Assembly (NCBI GenBank): GCA_037127315.1
Contig: JBBBDQ010000350.1
Location: 2,570,501 to 2,634,500, forward strand
Length of the DNA stretch: 64,000 nt
Reading direction: 5' to 3'
Source of the DNA: Ascarosepion bandense
Lineage: Eukaryota > Mollusca > Cephalopoda > Sepiida > Sepiidae
Part shown: in pieces, positions 11,736-24,700 of the stretch
Layout: every line of letters begins with the position of its first letter
Numbering within the stretch: position 1 is the stretch's first letter
Made by a program: the position numbers and the translations under genes
Notes under the pieces: model-generated
The model's input: only the letters and a program-made list of their open reading frames with translations
Database searches by the model: none
Told to the model about the DNA's origin: nothing

Positions 11736-12245
11736 AATGGTAAATGTTTTAAGTTTTAATCAAATCTAATTTTGTGAGAACATTACTTTTAGTAAATTTT
11801 GCACTGAAAACTTAGTACATGTAACCAATATTACTGTTAATGAGGATTTCAAACTATAAAGATTCAGCTGTGTATAATCTGACACATAACCTTATTTCTG
11901 TATTTAATTTAAAATTAGTGCTCCATTTTAATTAGTGAGAATTTTAGGCTAAGGTCATGTATCGGTCATATTATTCACTCTATCTTCTCTTTTAATTATT
12001 ACATTCTAAATAGTTTACCATAATTTGGTACTTCTAGGTCTGTGATAAATTTGTCAGGATTAGTCAGGTTTTCTTGTTAAAATATGTTATTCAGTGGGTA
12101 AAAATTGGTGATTGGGGAGGGCTATGAAGTATGAGGAAAAAACTTTTTTCTCAATTCCTTCCGTCAAGATTTAGTGAAGGGTGTCTCATACATCGGAGTG
12201 TCTTATAAGCAGTGAAATACAAAATACAGTATATATTATATTAAT

Positions 12246-12553
12246 TCAGTCAGTCAGTCAAGTGCCATACATGATACATGCTTGGATGAACATGTCTCAA
12301 AAGAGACATAACTGACTGGGTAGAAGATTATCCCGCAGTAAGTTGCCATTACTTTCTGTGGTAGACTGGTTGCCAGCCAAAGCTATAGAACCCAATCTGT
12401 CCTGTTATTTAACCCATAACTAGAGGGAAGAGACAGATTAATACCTTTCCCAAGGGTATTTGTGCATAAGTGAATGCAAGGAATTCAACTGGAATTTGAA
12501 CTCAGCTCTCCTATTTCTCATTCTGAGCCGATATCCATTGTACCACAATGCAC
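12246..12553 (-). mobile_element. tRNA-derived SINE
   Basis: Minus strand: decayed A box (TGTGGTACAATGG), B-box-like AGTTCAAATTCC, and the common body ending in CTTGACTGACTGACTG. Same family as 4475-4783. Confidence 0.8.
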
Positions 12554-12559
12554 ATACTT

Positions 12560-13925
12560 TATTTAATTTCAATTTATTTTAACCCAAATTGCAAAATTCA
12601 AATTTGTTAAAACATGTCACACCCAGGGCCGGATTATCCTATAGCCTAGTATAGACTGCAATCTAGGGCCCCTCAAGCTTGTTTATAAGAAATCTGTTCT
12701 TTTGTTTTACTACAGTTGTGTTAAAATCTGAGCTAATTAGGTTTACAATAAACAGTAACATAGTGGTATTTCTTAAAGAATATTTTATCAACAAACAAAA
12801 GATAGCTTTTCCAGCTTATTCTAAAGAATTTGCAATTAACTTACTTCAAGCTATGTAAATGTTATTAAAATATATCAAGAGTAAAAAATATTCAAGACAG
12901 GAGAGTTAGAGGATGGCTCTGTCTGAATGGGTGGGGTGCATAATTTCATTAATCTAGATGCCCCAAAAGGTCATAATCTGGCCCAGGTAACAATACTTGT
13001 TATTTGAAAGGTAACCTTTTTCAATTTGTAATATAACAATTTTAGTTCGTCATATTATTTCTTTTTAAATTATTATCATACTTATTAAAAATTACTGATT
13101 ATTTTCATATGTAAGTATATTTATTTATTTATATTTTTATTTATTTATTATACTTAACAGACTTTATTTCATAAAGAAGGTATTTGTTAATATGTTTGAA
13201 TTTTCCTGGAAATTCATTTATTTTATTTAGCAACTTATTTTGATTCTAAAATGTAATTAATTAAAATTTTTCTTTCTAACATAATATGCAGTTATTATTA
13301 TTATTGCATGGATATACCTTCTTATGATTTCCCATTTAGTATTTGTAGAGCTTTTTTTTCTCTTTCCATATATACTTACAAAGAGACATGTTATTTGCAC
13401 ATCGTATTTTATGAAATAATTTATGATTGCTGTCTCTTTCTTTTAAAGTTTTTTTCTGTAGCTCCTATATATAGGTTCCTACATATATTTTTTCTGTAAA
13501 ACTGTTATTTGTTACTTTAGCTTTATAACTATACTGCTGGATATTTAGACTGCTGTATTATTTATAGGACATTTAAGATAAATAGATTTATCAAACATCT
13601 GGGCCTCAATGAGTGCTTCAATGCAAAACTCTTAAGTAGGCTAACTAGATAGGTCGCTTGAACTTTTCTTAATTTATTGAATATCATAACATCTAGTTAT
13701 CAATTTTTGACAGTTCTGCTAAGCTAAAAAAAAATTTAAAATTCTTGTAATTTTCACATATTTTCTCAGTTGTGATGTTGTTGTTGTTATTACTATTATT
13801 GTTGTGTGTGTGTTATTTTAATGATTTTTGATAATTGAAGAAAAAAAATATCTTATCAGAATGAAAATTCAAATTATTAGTTTTAAATGCCTTTTAACTT
13901 TGTCAGGTATAATGCAATTAAACAC
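12560..13925. other. AT-rich non-coding DNA
   Basis: No gene recognised. Short (TTA)n and (GTT)n tracts occur near 13290 and 13780. Confidence 0.4.
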
Positions 13926-13929
13926 TAAC

Positions 13930-16130
13930 CCAGTGTTACTTACAGTCTCCTTTCACATCCCCTCCTCCCAGGACCCCCAGACCAGCAGAATATCTTACTG
14001 CTACCAAAGAGCAAACTGGTAGTCGTTCCACAGTTTCTTGTGTGATGTCCCTTGGAACAAAGTTTTTAGTCTTCCCACTGAAGACTGTGTATCTGAAGTC
14101 TCTTCATGAGTTAAAGCTAGCATCGATGCTTTCATCCCAGCCAGAAAGTTGTGACATATCCCATTTGTCCCCATGGTTCTCCCCTGTTTGCTCAGCTGCT
14201 ATTGTCCACAGGAATCACTTCTTCCGGCTTTATCGGAAACACACGTCTGACCATAATAGACACTTTTTTGCCGCTACTCGTAATCAGTGCAAGAGGTTCC
14301 TAAATGATGCTAAGATGTTGTTTGCTCAAAGAATGAAACAGCGTATAGCATCCCGCAAGTTTGGCTTCAAAGACTACTGGCGACTCTGCAAAACTGTGTT
14401 AAATAACAGCAAGCACTCGATCCCTCACTTTAATTTGATTCATCTGAGGTACCTGCACCCAACTTCCCACCTAGAACTGAGGCTCGAGTGATGTTTACAT
14501 TACTCCCTCGCTGGTCTCTAACATAATTTCAAAGCTTGACCCCCATAAAGCAAGCTAAGGTGATGGAATCCCAATCATTGTTCTAAAGAAATGTGCCCCT
14601 GAACTTTCCTCTGTCCTCTGCAAACTGCTTCTCTGCTTGCTTCCCTGCCTGCTGGAACTCCTCCTCAGTGGTTCCTGGAGAACCCTCAGACCCTTCTAAT
14701 TATCGCCCTATCAGCCTCCTATTGATTTTTGGCAAAGTGCTTGAGACTATTATTAATGCTGAAGTGGTTCAACATCTCACAGCCCTTCTCTGATAAACAA
14801 TATAGTTTCAGCTTCACCAGGTCTACTGCTGATATATTAATGACCATCATGGAGTATATATACCAGGCATTTGACAGAGTCTGGCATGCTGGCCTTCTAC
14901 GCAAGTTACATGACTATGGTATAACTGGACGATTGTTTGACCTAATCCAGTCTTTCCTTTCAAATCACATAATGAAGGTAGTATTGAATGAGCATGCTTC
15001 CAGATACTATTATATGAATGCAAGTGTCCCTCAAGGTTCTATTCTAGGTCCTGTGCTTTTTCTGATCTTTATCAATGATCTCCCTGACATAATCAGATCC
15101 CAAGTAGGCATTTATGCTGACGACACAACCATTTACTCCTGCCTTGATAATCTGCTGAAAAGGACCTCCAATCTGTGGTGGACTTGGGTAAAAAATGGCT
15201 TGTAAATTTTAATGCTTCCAAAATGAAGCTGCTATCCTTTAACCACGGTAGACAACCTCTCCTACACCCACATCAGAATGGATCAGGCTAATCTTCCTGA
15301 AAGCAAAACACTGCACCTGCTTGGCCAAAATCTATCAGCTAACCTCAAGTGGAATGACTACATTGAATCCATAGCTACATCTGCTGCTAGGAAGGTTGGT
15401 TCCCTTTGTAGGGTCAGGAAGTTTTTCTCGTTTAAATCCAGCTTGCACATATATAAATCTACCATCCACCCATACATTAAATATTGTTGTCACATCTGGT
15501 CAGGTGACCCTGATATTCATCTCGGACTTCTTGACAAAATCCAATGAAGAATCTGCAACGTAACTGATCCCGATCTGGTAGCTCAACTCCAGTCACATTC
15601 TCACCAATGTAATATGGCTTCCCTCTGTCTCTTCTACAAATACTTTCACAGCTTCTGCTTTGATGAGCTAAGCTCCCTGGTGCCTCCTCTGCATAAACTT
15701 AGTCGAGTTACTAGACTCACGGCTAGGTCCCACCCTTTTACAGTGAAACCAGTGAAATATAACCGCAACTTCTACTTTATCAGCTTCTTTGCTCACACTA
15801 CATACCTGTGGAGTGGAATTCCCTTCCATATACTTGTTTCCGTGGCAGTTAAAATCTCCAAATTCTTTTTTAAAAAGTCAATTGCCATCTCTTATCTTCT
15901 TGACTCAAATCCTTTCCATGACAACCCTTGTATCATGTTCTTCTTTCCTTTCCACTCTACTCTCATGCAACCCTCTTCACACCTGTATATTTGCATCATT
16001 TTCTCATTCATTCTCTGACTCCCCTATAACTTGTTTGTCTTTCTCATCACTCACTTATGTAACCCACTGCACACCAGTGACAGTTCTGCCTTGCTTGGGG
16101 TTGAAATGATTATAAAAAAATAAATAATTA
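13930..16130 (+). pseudogene. CR1/Jockey-like LINE, 5'-truncated ORF2 relic
   Basis: Successive frames encode the linker after the endonuclease, the RT region (NYRPISLL near 14700; FDRVWHAGLLRKLHDYGITG near 14870; VPQGSILGPVLFLIFINDLP near 15030; catalytic YADD near 15117) and the C-terminal region (LHIYKSTIHPYIKYCCHIW near 15450). Several frameshifts and stops interrupt it. The 3' end is GGTTGAAATGATTATAAAAA. Same family as 59975-61872 and 1548-1700. Confidence 0.85.
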
Positions 16131-17143
16131 AACAAGCCACCATAATAGGAACTTGTCTAAAATAATGTGTCCATTTACTTTTGGAGTATTTTTATGGATC
16201 TTAATTTAATTTCAAAAAGATTAAAAGAATCTTTTTTTAATTGCTTATTATTTTAATATTTTTATTAAAAAATATTCTTAAAAAAGGCACTAACTATGGC
16301 CTTAGTATAACTTGATTGCATTTTTTGAGTAAGTAAAATATTTGATTACAGATATCTCTTTATAATTTTTACATTGTTATTATTAAGCAGGATTTAACAG
16401 TTCTAAAAGAAGACAATTTATGTAACTGGGACCCCATTCAAATTAATGATAAATAATTCATAAAATGAAATCCCAACCATAATCTGTCATCTAGATTATA
16501 ATGTATTTATTTTTAAAATTATTTCACCCCTGAACTTAGTTTTAACTCAGAATAGTTAAATGTAACATTTGATTTTTCAGGTTTGACAAAGCAGTCTGTA
16601 ATTTTTACAACTGCCAAAATAAATTCTGAATTTCTAACTGTTTAATTATGTGCTGAGTTCTTTTACTTTTAACAATAATGAATTAAACCCCTTTTATTTT
16701 TGCTCCCTACATTTTTTTTTTATTTTAATTCTAAATTTTACTCTTTATTCTTAATTTTTATATTCATTTCATTTTATTGTTTTATTTTATTGTATTTAAA
16801 ATTTTAATTTCTTATCTACATGTAATATTTGAATATTTAAATTCTTACGTTTCATGACTTATTCCCTTTGATTTCTTTTCCTTGCATTTTTTTATATTTT
16901 GAATATTTTGTATTTTTTATTTTAATTTTAAGCTTTAAATTTAAATTTTTATCTACATGTAACCTTAGAATATTTAGATTTTCAATCTTGTTATTAAAAA
17001 AGCAGTAAACTAACTTTAAAAGATTTAATTTCCATGAACATCAAGCGAATTTAAATTCAAATCTAATATACTGTCAGTTTGAAATATGCACCTAATGATT
17101 GCATAATGCATGAAACTCCGAGTTGGGCCATAAACATAGGACA

Positions 17144-17185
<42 letters not shown>

Positions 17186-17580
17186 CAGCTCTGATCATAC
17201 ACTGAGCACTGTTTTATTAACACCTGAATAATAATACTATACATATGTGCACCATCATACGGATATTTATTAATTTACATCACTATATATATATCTATAT
17301 ATATAATTATTTATTTAGAATTTATAACATAACATTATAAATTCTAAATAAATATTATTTGCTCTACTTTGTATTGAGTGTTTTTTAAGAATGGTGTTTC
17401 TTTGGATATAGAATTTTATTCCATCCACACCTACATTATACTTGTATATATAAATATATATAGATTACAATGTATTTATTTTTAACTTAGAATAGTTAAA
17501 TATAACATTTGATTTTTCGGGTTTGACAAAGCAGTCTGTAATTTTTACAACTGCTGAAATAAATTCTGCATTTATAGTTG

Positions 17581-17640
<60 letters not shown>
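16131..17640. other. AT-rich non-coding DNA with microsatellites
   Basis: Contains (AT)n at about 17149-17182 and (AT)n(GA)n at 17587-17641. The stretch at 16500-16640 recurs in part at 17466-17590 (GTTTGACAAAGCAGTCTGTA...). No gene seen. Confidence 0.5.
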
Positions 17641-17644
<4 letters not shown>

Positions 17645-17866
17645 GTCATCCACAGTTCATCAGTACGGTTAGACATCTAATTGCTTCGAGCCAGGATTGA
17701 AACCCAACCAAATTTACATCATTCGGTGATTCTACCTCTGAGCTATGGGCGCTTGGTAGAGGAAGGTGTACTTTAGCATGTTGTATGCAATGTAAATACC
17801 CACTAGAAGCCGAGAGTGTTCAAATTCATTACTGAATGAACAATACATAAATGCATGAGTAGCTCC

Positions 17867-17870
<4 letters not shown>
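17641..17870 (-). mobile_element. decayed copy of the tRNA-like/hammerhead retrozyme family
   Basis: Minus strand: TAGCTCAGAGGT (A-box-like), GGTTTCAATCCTGG (B-box-like), then ACCGTACTGATGA, the hammerhead start. Stem II and the GAAA box are deleted here (runs straight to ACTGTGGATGAC), so the ribozyme is broken. Confidence 0.65.
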
Positions 17871-17918
<48 letters not shown>

Positions 17919-17971
17919 ATGTCTTTCTCCATATATATAAATATATATCTATAAATCTATCTCTATCGCTT

Positions 17972-18009
<38 letters not shown>

Positions 18010-18023
18010 AAAATATATAGATT

Positions 18024-18545
18024 ACTAGCAGTATAGCCCAGCATTGCTTGGGTGTAATGAAAGCTTTAAAATTAATTCATGGTCCTGGAGCTCAGACTCA
18101 GCCTAAAGAATATTTGTGTCAAGTTTGGTAAGAATCGGATAAAAATTGTGGATTTGTATAAAGGACATACAGACAGATAAACCGACACACACACAAACAT
18201 CTTGCCTTTTCTATATATATATATATATATATAATCGATTTTTTGCACTATTATAAGAACTGCAACCTTGAAACTTCTGAATATCGTTTCTTATGTCTTT
18301 GTCTATGAGTGTATCAAATTTGATTAAAATCGGACCACTCCTTCTATAACCTGATTTTTTTTTCAATTATCGATTTTTGATATTTATCGGGGGTACCTTG
18401 ACACAAACCCGAGCTAAGAACACTCGCAGACACTTATAGTACAACTGTGTAAATTTTCAAGAAAATCAGTTCAGCCGTTTCAGAGTCTATAGGTAACGGA
18501 TACACACACAGACAAAGTTCCATTTATAAATAAGTTTAGATAGAT
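18024..18545 (-). mobile_element. non-autonomous Helitron, copy 2
   Basis: Minus strand: A|TCTATCTAAAC at the 5' end and CTGCTAG|T at the 3' end. Keeps the (AT)n/AAAAGGCAAGATG module. It lies just downstream of the last exon of the coiled-coil gene. Confidence 0.8.
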
Positions 18546-18630
18546 AATGTATTTATTTTTAAGGTTACTTTATACTGTAACTTATTTCAATGATACAAGT
18601 TAACAAAACTACACAACTTATATTATAAAC

Positions 18631-18767
18631 TTATGTGAAACACAGTTTAAATTTGGCATCTAAAACAAATCTTTCACAAACCTTCTTCCAAGCCTTCTTT
18701 GCTTTCTCAAGAGCCTTGTTAATCAGATTTAATTCAGCAAGTTCGTTTTCAGAAGCCACCATTTGAT
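18631..18767 (-). CDS. coiled-coil gene exon 4 (stop codon)
   Basis: Acceptor ttttacag, two bases completing a tyrosine codon, then 44 codons and TAA. Encodes the second helical segment, rich in ENELAELN and KALEKAKKAWKK, and a short hydrophobic tail. Only this frame is open. Within 90 bp beyond the stop are a possible AATAAA signal and then a Helitron. Confidence 0.75.
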
Positions 18768-21700
18768 CTGTAAAACATGAAAAAAAAAATGAATGCATTT
18801 TTTTTTTTACTTATCTTTTTTTAACAACTGGACAAAAATGATTTGATGTTATGTTTCATATTCCTATAACATCATTTACTTAATTTATGAATTGATCTTT
18901 AGAAAAAACATGATTCTCTTTATTCCAGACATTTCCTATTTGTCAAAGATTTACCAGTTTGATTTCAATCTTGGATTCTTGAACATACTTTCCATATGTT
19001 TTTTTTGTTTTGTTTTGTTTTACGGCATATCAACCCATCTTGGGTCATTTAACACTGAATCGAATTATTAAAAAGTTGAACAAAAAGTTAAGAATAATTT
19101 CAAGTAGTTTGTATATTTAATAAATTAATGTATATAACAGACTTATATATTTAGACAAATTCATACATTTAACAAATTTATATATTTAACACATTTTAAA
19201 TTAATAAAATATTTTATAAAAATGTATGTATTTAATATGGCTGTTTAGATTTTATGGCATACCAACCACCACAAGTTATCTGAAGCCAAATCCAACCTAC
19301 ATACATTATATGTATATGTATTACATATACAAAATTTGCCAATGCACATTCGATAGAACCAAGTTTTGGAATATATAGCAAGTTGGTAGAAATACTTATA
19401 TCTATGTGTGTGTGAGATAGTATTCAACCAGTCATATTTTTGAGTACATTCCGATTTCTTTTAAGAATTCAAGTATCCTGCTTGGTATAGTTTTTTCAAA
19501 CTACCTGTTTGGTAATACTACTTTCGCACTCTATTTAAGTTTGTACACTCTAAAAGTATATGTTTGACACTTAATCTTTTTTGACAGCTGGTACATATTG
19601 GGGATTCTGTGCCCTCCAGTAAATGATGGTGTGTGATGTAGGTATGGCCTATGTGAAGGCGGGTCAGCAAAACCTGTTCTCTTCTATTTCTGTATTGAAT
19701 GTTCCATTCTCCAATAGTGGGTTTTATGTTTTGGAGTTTGTTGTTAGTGTATCTATCCCAATAATTTTGCCACTTTTTAAAATAAATTCTCTTCACTACA
19801 GATTTAAAATCAGTATAAGGACTTTTGATTTTTGCTATTTTATCTTTCACTTCTTTCTTTACTTCCGAGTCTGCTCTGTCATTTCCCTGAATACCTCGAT
19901 GGCTTGGGATCCAACAAAAGATTATTTCTTTGCTTTTAGTTAAATTATACTCTATTTAATAGGTTTCCGTTTTTTAAAGCATTAAACATAGATAACGAGT
20001 CTGTAAAGATTATGAATTTGTTGCGATAGGTTGTAGTTATTATATCAAGCGCCAAATTAATAGCAATTATTTCAGCACTATACATGGAAGCTGTATTTAA
20101 TAATCTTTTACGTTTCTTCTGATCTTTAAGTATGGCAGCAGATCTGACTTTATTTTCTTTTTTTGCTCCATCTGTATACTAGCAGTATAACCCAGTGTTG
20201 CTCGGGTGTAATGAAAGCTTTAAAACTAATCCATGGTCCTGGAGCTCAGACTCTTTGGATGTTGACACAAAAGACTAAAAAACAATAGTTGTTTCCAGTT
20301 AAAGTGAAACCGTAGACTGAAAGAAAAATGAATGGATGTAAGTCAAATTTTGATTTCCTGGTATCGATATCAAATTTTCTGCTCTATTGTAAGAACTGCA
20401 ACCTTGAAACTTCTGAATATCGTTTCTTATGTCTTTGTCTATGAGTGTATCAAATTTGATTAAAATCGGACCACTCCTTCTATAACCTGATTTTTTTTCA
20501 ATTATCGATTTTTGATATTTATCGGGGGTACCTTGACACAAACCCGAGCTAAGAACACTCGCAGACGCTTATAGTACAACTGTGTAAATTTTCAAGAAAA
20601 TTGGTTCAGCCGTTTCGGAGTCTATAGGTAACGGATACACACACACAAATTTCCATTTATAAATAAGTTTAGATTTAGATAGATAGATTTAGATTTAGAT
20701 ACATAAAGGTAGTCTGGATAGTTATTTTTTATGTCAAGTATTTCTGATTGGTATATGATTGGGTTAGTTTTGTATTTTGGGTATTTTGTCAGATCAAAAA
20801 TAACTTTTGGTTGATTTATTATCCAAGGAGGTGCAGAAGATATAGTCAATTCATGAACTTGCATTGTATCTATTTGGTTCTCTTGTATGATTTCTTAATC
20901 CGAAAACTGAAAGGTTTGATAGCCGTTTCTTTTTGCTGATAAAGCTCTGTGTATTGCGACTGGAAAATAGTACTGAAAGCTGGATTTAGAGGGCATGATG
21001 AAAGTTTAAGGTAATATTGCAGAGCATATTTTTTCCCGTCTCAAGTTAAGAGGTGGTTCATTTGCTTCTGTGTACAAGCTCTCAACAGGAGAGGTGCTAT
21101 ATGCTCCAAGAGCTAATCTAATTCCCTGGTGATGTATCATATTTAGTCTTTTCAAGTATGTTTTTCTGGCTACTCCATAAATGAAGCAGCCATAATCAAG
21201 TTTTGATCTGATTAAAGTGCGATACAATTTTATTAATGTTTCTTTGCTTCCTCCCCAATCAGTATGTACTATAGTTCTGAGTAATTGTATAGTTTTATTG
21301 CATTTCATTCTCAAGTATTTAATATGGGGAATGAAGGAGAGTTTGCAGTCAAAACTGACTCCCAGGTATTTGTAATGATCGACTACTGGGATTTTGGTAT
21401 TATCGATTTTCAGTACTAGGTCAAGGTGGAGTTTACATAGGTTGCAGAAGTGGACACATTTCGTTTTTTCTTTTGAAAATGTTAGTCCATTCTCTGTGGT
21501 CCATTTGTTTAGCTTATCAATGCAGATCTGAAGTTGTCTTTCAATATGGTTCATGTTTTTTGCTTTATAACATATCAGGAAATCATCCACATATAAAGCA
21601 CAGTTTGTTCCTCTGTTTAGGTTTTTTACAATATTGTTTATTTTTATATTAAATAACGTAACAGACAATATACTACCTTGAAGTACACCCATTTCTTGTT

Positions 21701-24700
21701 CCTTTTCTTCAAAGAAGATATTTCCTATTCAGACTTTAAATTTTCTATCTTCAAGAAAGTTTTTAATAAATACCGGCATTCTACCCTCTAGCCCAAGGTT
21801 TTTGAGGTCTCTTACTATACCGTATTTCCAGGTTGTATCATATGCCTTTTCTAGATCAAAGACAGCCACTAGATGTTCTTTTTTAATAGAAGCCTCTCTG
21901 ATAAATGTTTCTAATCTGATCAAATGATCTATTGGGCTTCTTCAGCTTCTAAAACCCGATTGATATTCAGTCTTTGTTCTTTTCTAGATGCCATGTCAAT
22001 CTGGCATTGATCATCCGCTATAGTGTTTTGCACACACAACTGCTAAGAGCAATGGTCCTGTAATTTTTTGCATTTGTTACGTCTTTGAACTGTTTTCGTA
22101 TCGGTATAACTGTGCTTTGCTTCCATATTTTAAGGATGTTCCTGCTGTTCCAGCTGTTATTATATATTTGTAGGAGATATTTTTGTGAGGTTTCTGATAA
22201 TTCTTTTAGGAATTGATAATGAATCTTATCTGGTCCAACTGCAGTATTGTGGGCCTTGTTAAGAGATTCTTTTAGTTTTATTAAAGAAAAAAGCTGGTTA
22301 TAGGTTTCTGTGTTTTTGTTTTGAAATTTTATTTTTACTTTTTCTGCTCTGGTTTTGATGGTTTGAAAGTTTTTATTTCGGTTTTTAGCGGATGAGTTTT
22401 GCGAAAAAGTTTCAGAAAGATGATTTGCTATATCTTTCTCGTCAATTATTGTCAGATTATTGTGAAGGAGGTGTTATTTTTGCCTGCTATTTTTCAGATC
22501 ATCTGCCATCCTTCTTTTGGTTTCGTGTTATTGTTTATTTTGACCATGTAATTTTTTCCATGAATTTCATTTGGAGTCTGTAATGATCTTTCGGGCTTTG
22601 GCTCTGCTTTTTTCAAATGAGTTTAAGTTTTCTTTCGTTGGATTTATTTTGAATTTCTTTAATGCTGCTCTGCATAGTCTTACAGCTTTTTGGCATTCTT
22701 TGTTGAACCATGGCCTATGGTATTTTAATGAGGTGGAGCTTTTTGGTATATATCTTTCAGCTATATTTAGTAGTGTGTTTGTAAAATATAAAATGTCTTC
22801 CGCTTTGTTTTTATTTTCTTCTGGGGTTAATTCAGCAAGGCATGATGTTTTAAAACCACCCCAATTTGCATTTCTCAGATTCTGTTATTTAATTTATTAA
22901 TCTTGTTTTCTAATAGAATCGGAAAGTGGTCACTTCCACATGTATCATCATGCACTTTCCAGTTGTATTCTAAAAACAGGTTAGGGTCACATATTGTTAA
23001 ATCAATTGTAGAGTATGTGCTGTTGCTGGGTGCAAATATGTATTTGTGTTATTATATACGTACAACTGACGCTTATTTAATATTGATTCTATTATTTTGC
23101 CCTTTTTATCTGTTTTCTTACTTCCCCAGATCTCATTGTGGCTATTGAAGTCACCCATTATAATGAAGGGTTTTGTTAATTGTTTTATTAAATTATCTAA
23201 CTCCGATTCTTTTAGTTCTTGGCTTGGAGGAATATATAATGAACACACTGTTATTGTTTTATGGAGGGTTGCTGAGAAAGCGGCTGCTTGTAGATTTGTA
23301 TTTAGTTTGATTTCCCTGTGTGGGATATTATTGTTTATGATCACTGATGACCCACCAGAAGGTCTATCAATGTGATGTTTGATACAATTGTATGGATGAT
23401 AGTTTTTAATTTTAATGGTGTAGTTGCTTTTGAGGTGAGTCTCTTGAAGGCATATGATTGATGGGCAATATTTGGTGATGAGCAATAACAATTCTGAATG
23501 ATTGGCCCTTAATCCTCTGATATTCCATTGAATTAAATTATTTTCCATTTAGATTTAATTTTGAGATTTATGGGATTTTTTGTTTTGAGTTTTGCTTATT
23601 TGTGGAGTTTTATTTTCAATCTTCATTTCTTCAGGTTCCTCGGATTTGTTTGATGTAGTTATCAGGGCGAATAGTGCTATTCTTTTAGTTGAGGTCTTCT
23701 TTTTAATAGTATTATCTTTTGTTTTATTTTCAATCAAGGTCGGCTTGGTGATCTTTGGCATCTTTCACTTGTACATTCAGCTGTCCTGGAACTCTTTTTG
23801 GGCAGTTCTACATGGTTATGAATATGTACTTTTATTTTTGTACTAGACTCAGTTGGTTTTGTTTCTGTTGAATACATTTTTTTTAGGTTTCCTTGGAATG
23901 TTGACCATTCACTTGTATTCAAATTTACTAACTTTTCAATAAGTGTTTTGTAGTTATCTATTGAAGTGGTGTCCTGAGGTTTTTGATTTGGCTTTTGTAC
24001 AACATTGGCATATGTTTTTCTTCCCATAAAGCTTTCAACAATTTTTCTAGCTTCTGGGAAAGGTAAATTTTTGGTGTGTTTTACATACATTATTTCTTTT
24101 TCTTTCTTGTAGACATCACAGGTCCTTGAAAAGGCAGGATGTCTTTCATGGCAGTTTGCACATTTTATATTTTTGCACTCACTCTGTGTGTGATTTGGGT
24201 CATGTTCACCACACTTCCTACACACTTGACATCCTCTGCAAATATCTTTGTGATGACCAAATTTTTGGTATTTGAAACATCGGAGGGGAGCTGGTAGGAA
24301 TTGCTGTACTCTTTCTATTGTATTGCCAATCCCCATATCTTTTGGTATGGATGGTTTATCAAAAGTGAGTATATATGCGTGTGCCAGTATAATTTTATTG
24401 TTTCGTCTGATGGTAATTCTCTTATGTTCCTTTACACCATTTTTTTAATGCTGTTTTGATTTCCTCTGGTGTTGCTAATGAAAGCTCTCTGCTTTTTATA
24501 ATGCCTTTTGAAGTATTTAATCTAGCATGTGAATACGCTCTGCATTTGATGTGAAATGTATCCATTTTGAGCAAATTATCTGCGTGTTTTTTATTTGAAC
24601 TTCCACTAGCAGGTTACCATTTCTAAGTTTTTTAACATTTTTCGGATTTGACCTACTTGATCTAACTTTTTTAATCAAAAAAGGAGACAATTGGTCTAAT

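Noticed and set aside
17732..17932. Open frame with poly-Ile/Tyr stretch (IYIYIY)
   Set aside because: It is translation of an (AT)n microsatellite. The same applies near 29983-30174, 36681-37006 and 43100-43282.
22392..23375. Plus-strand open frames of 60-110 codons
   Set aside because: They are antisense shadows of the minus-strand I-like LINE.
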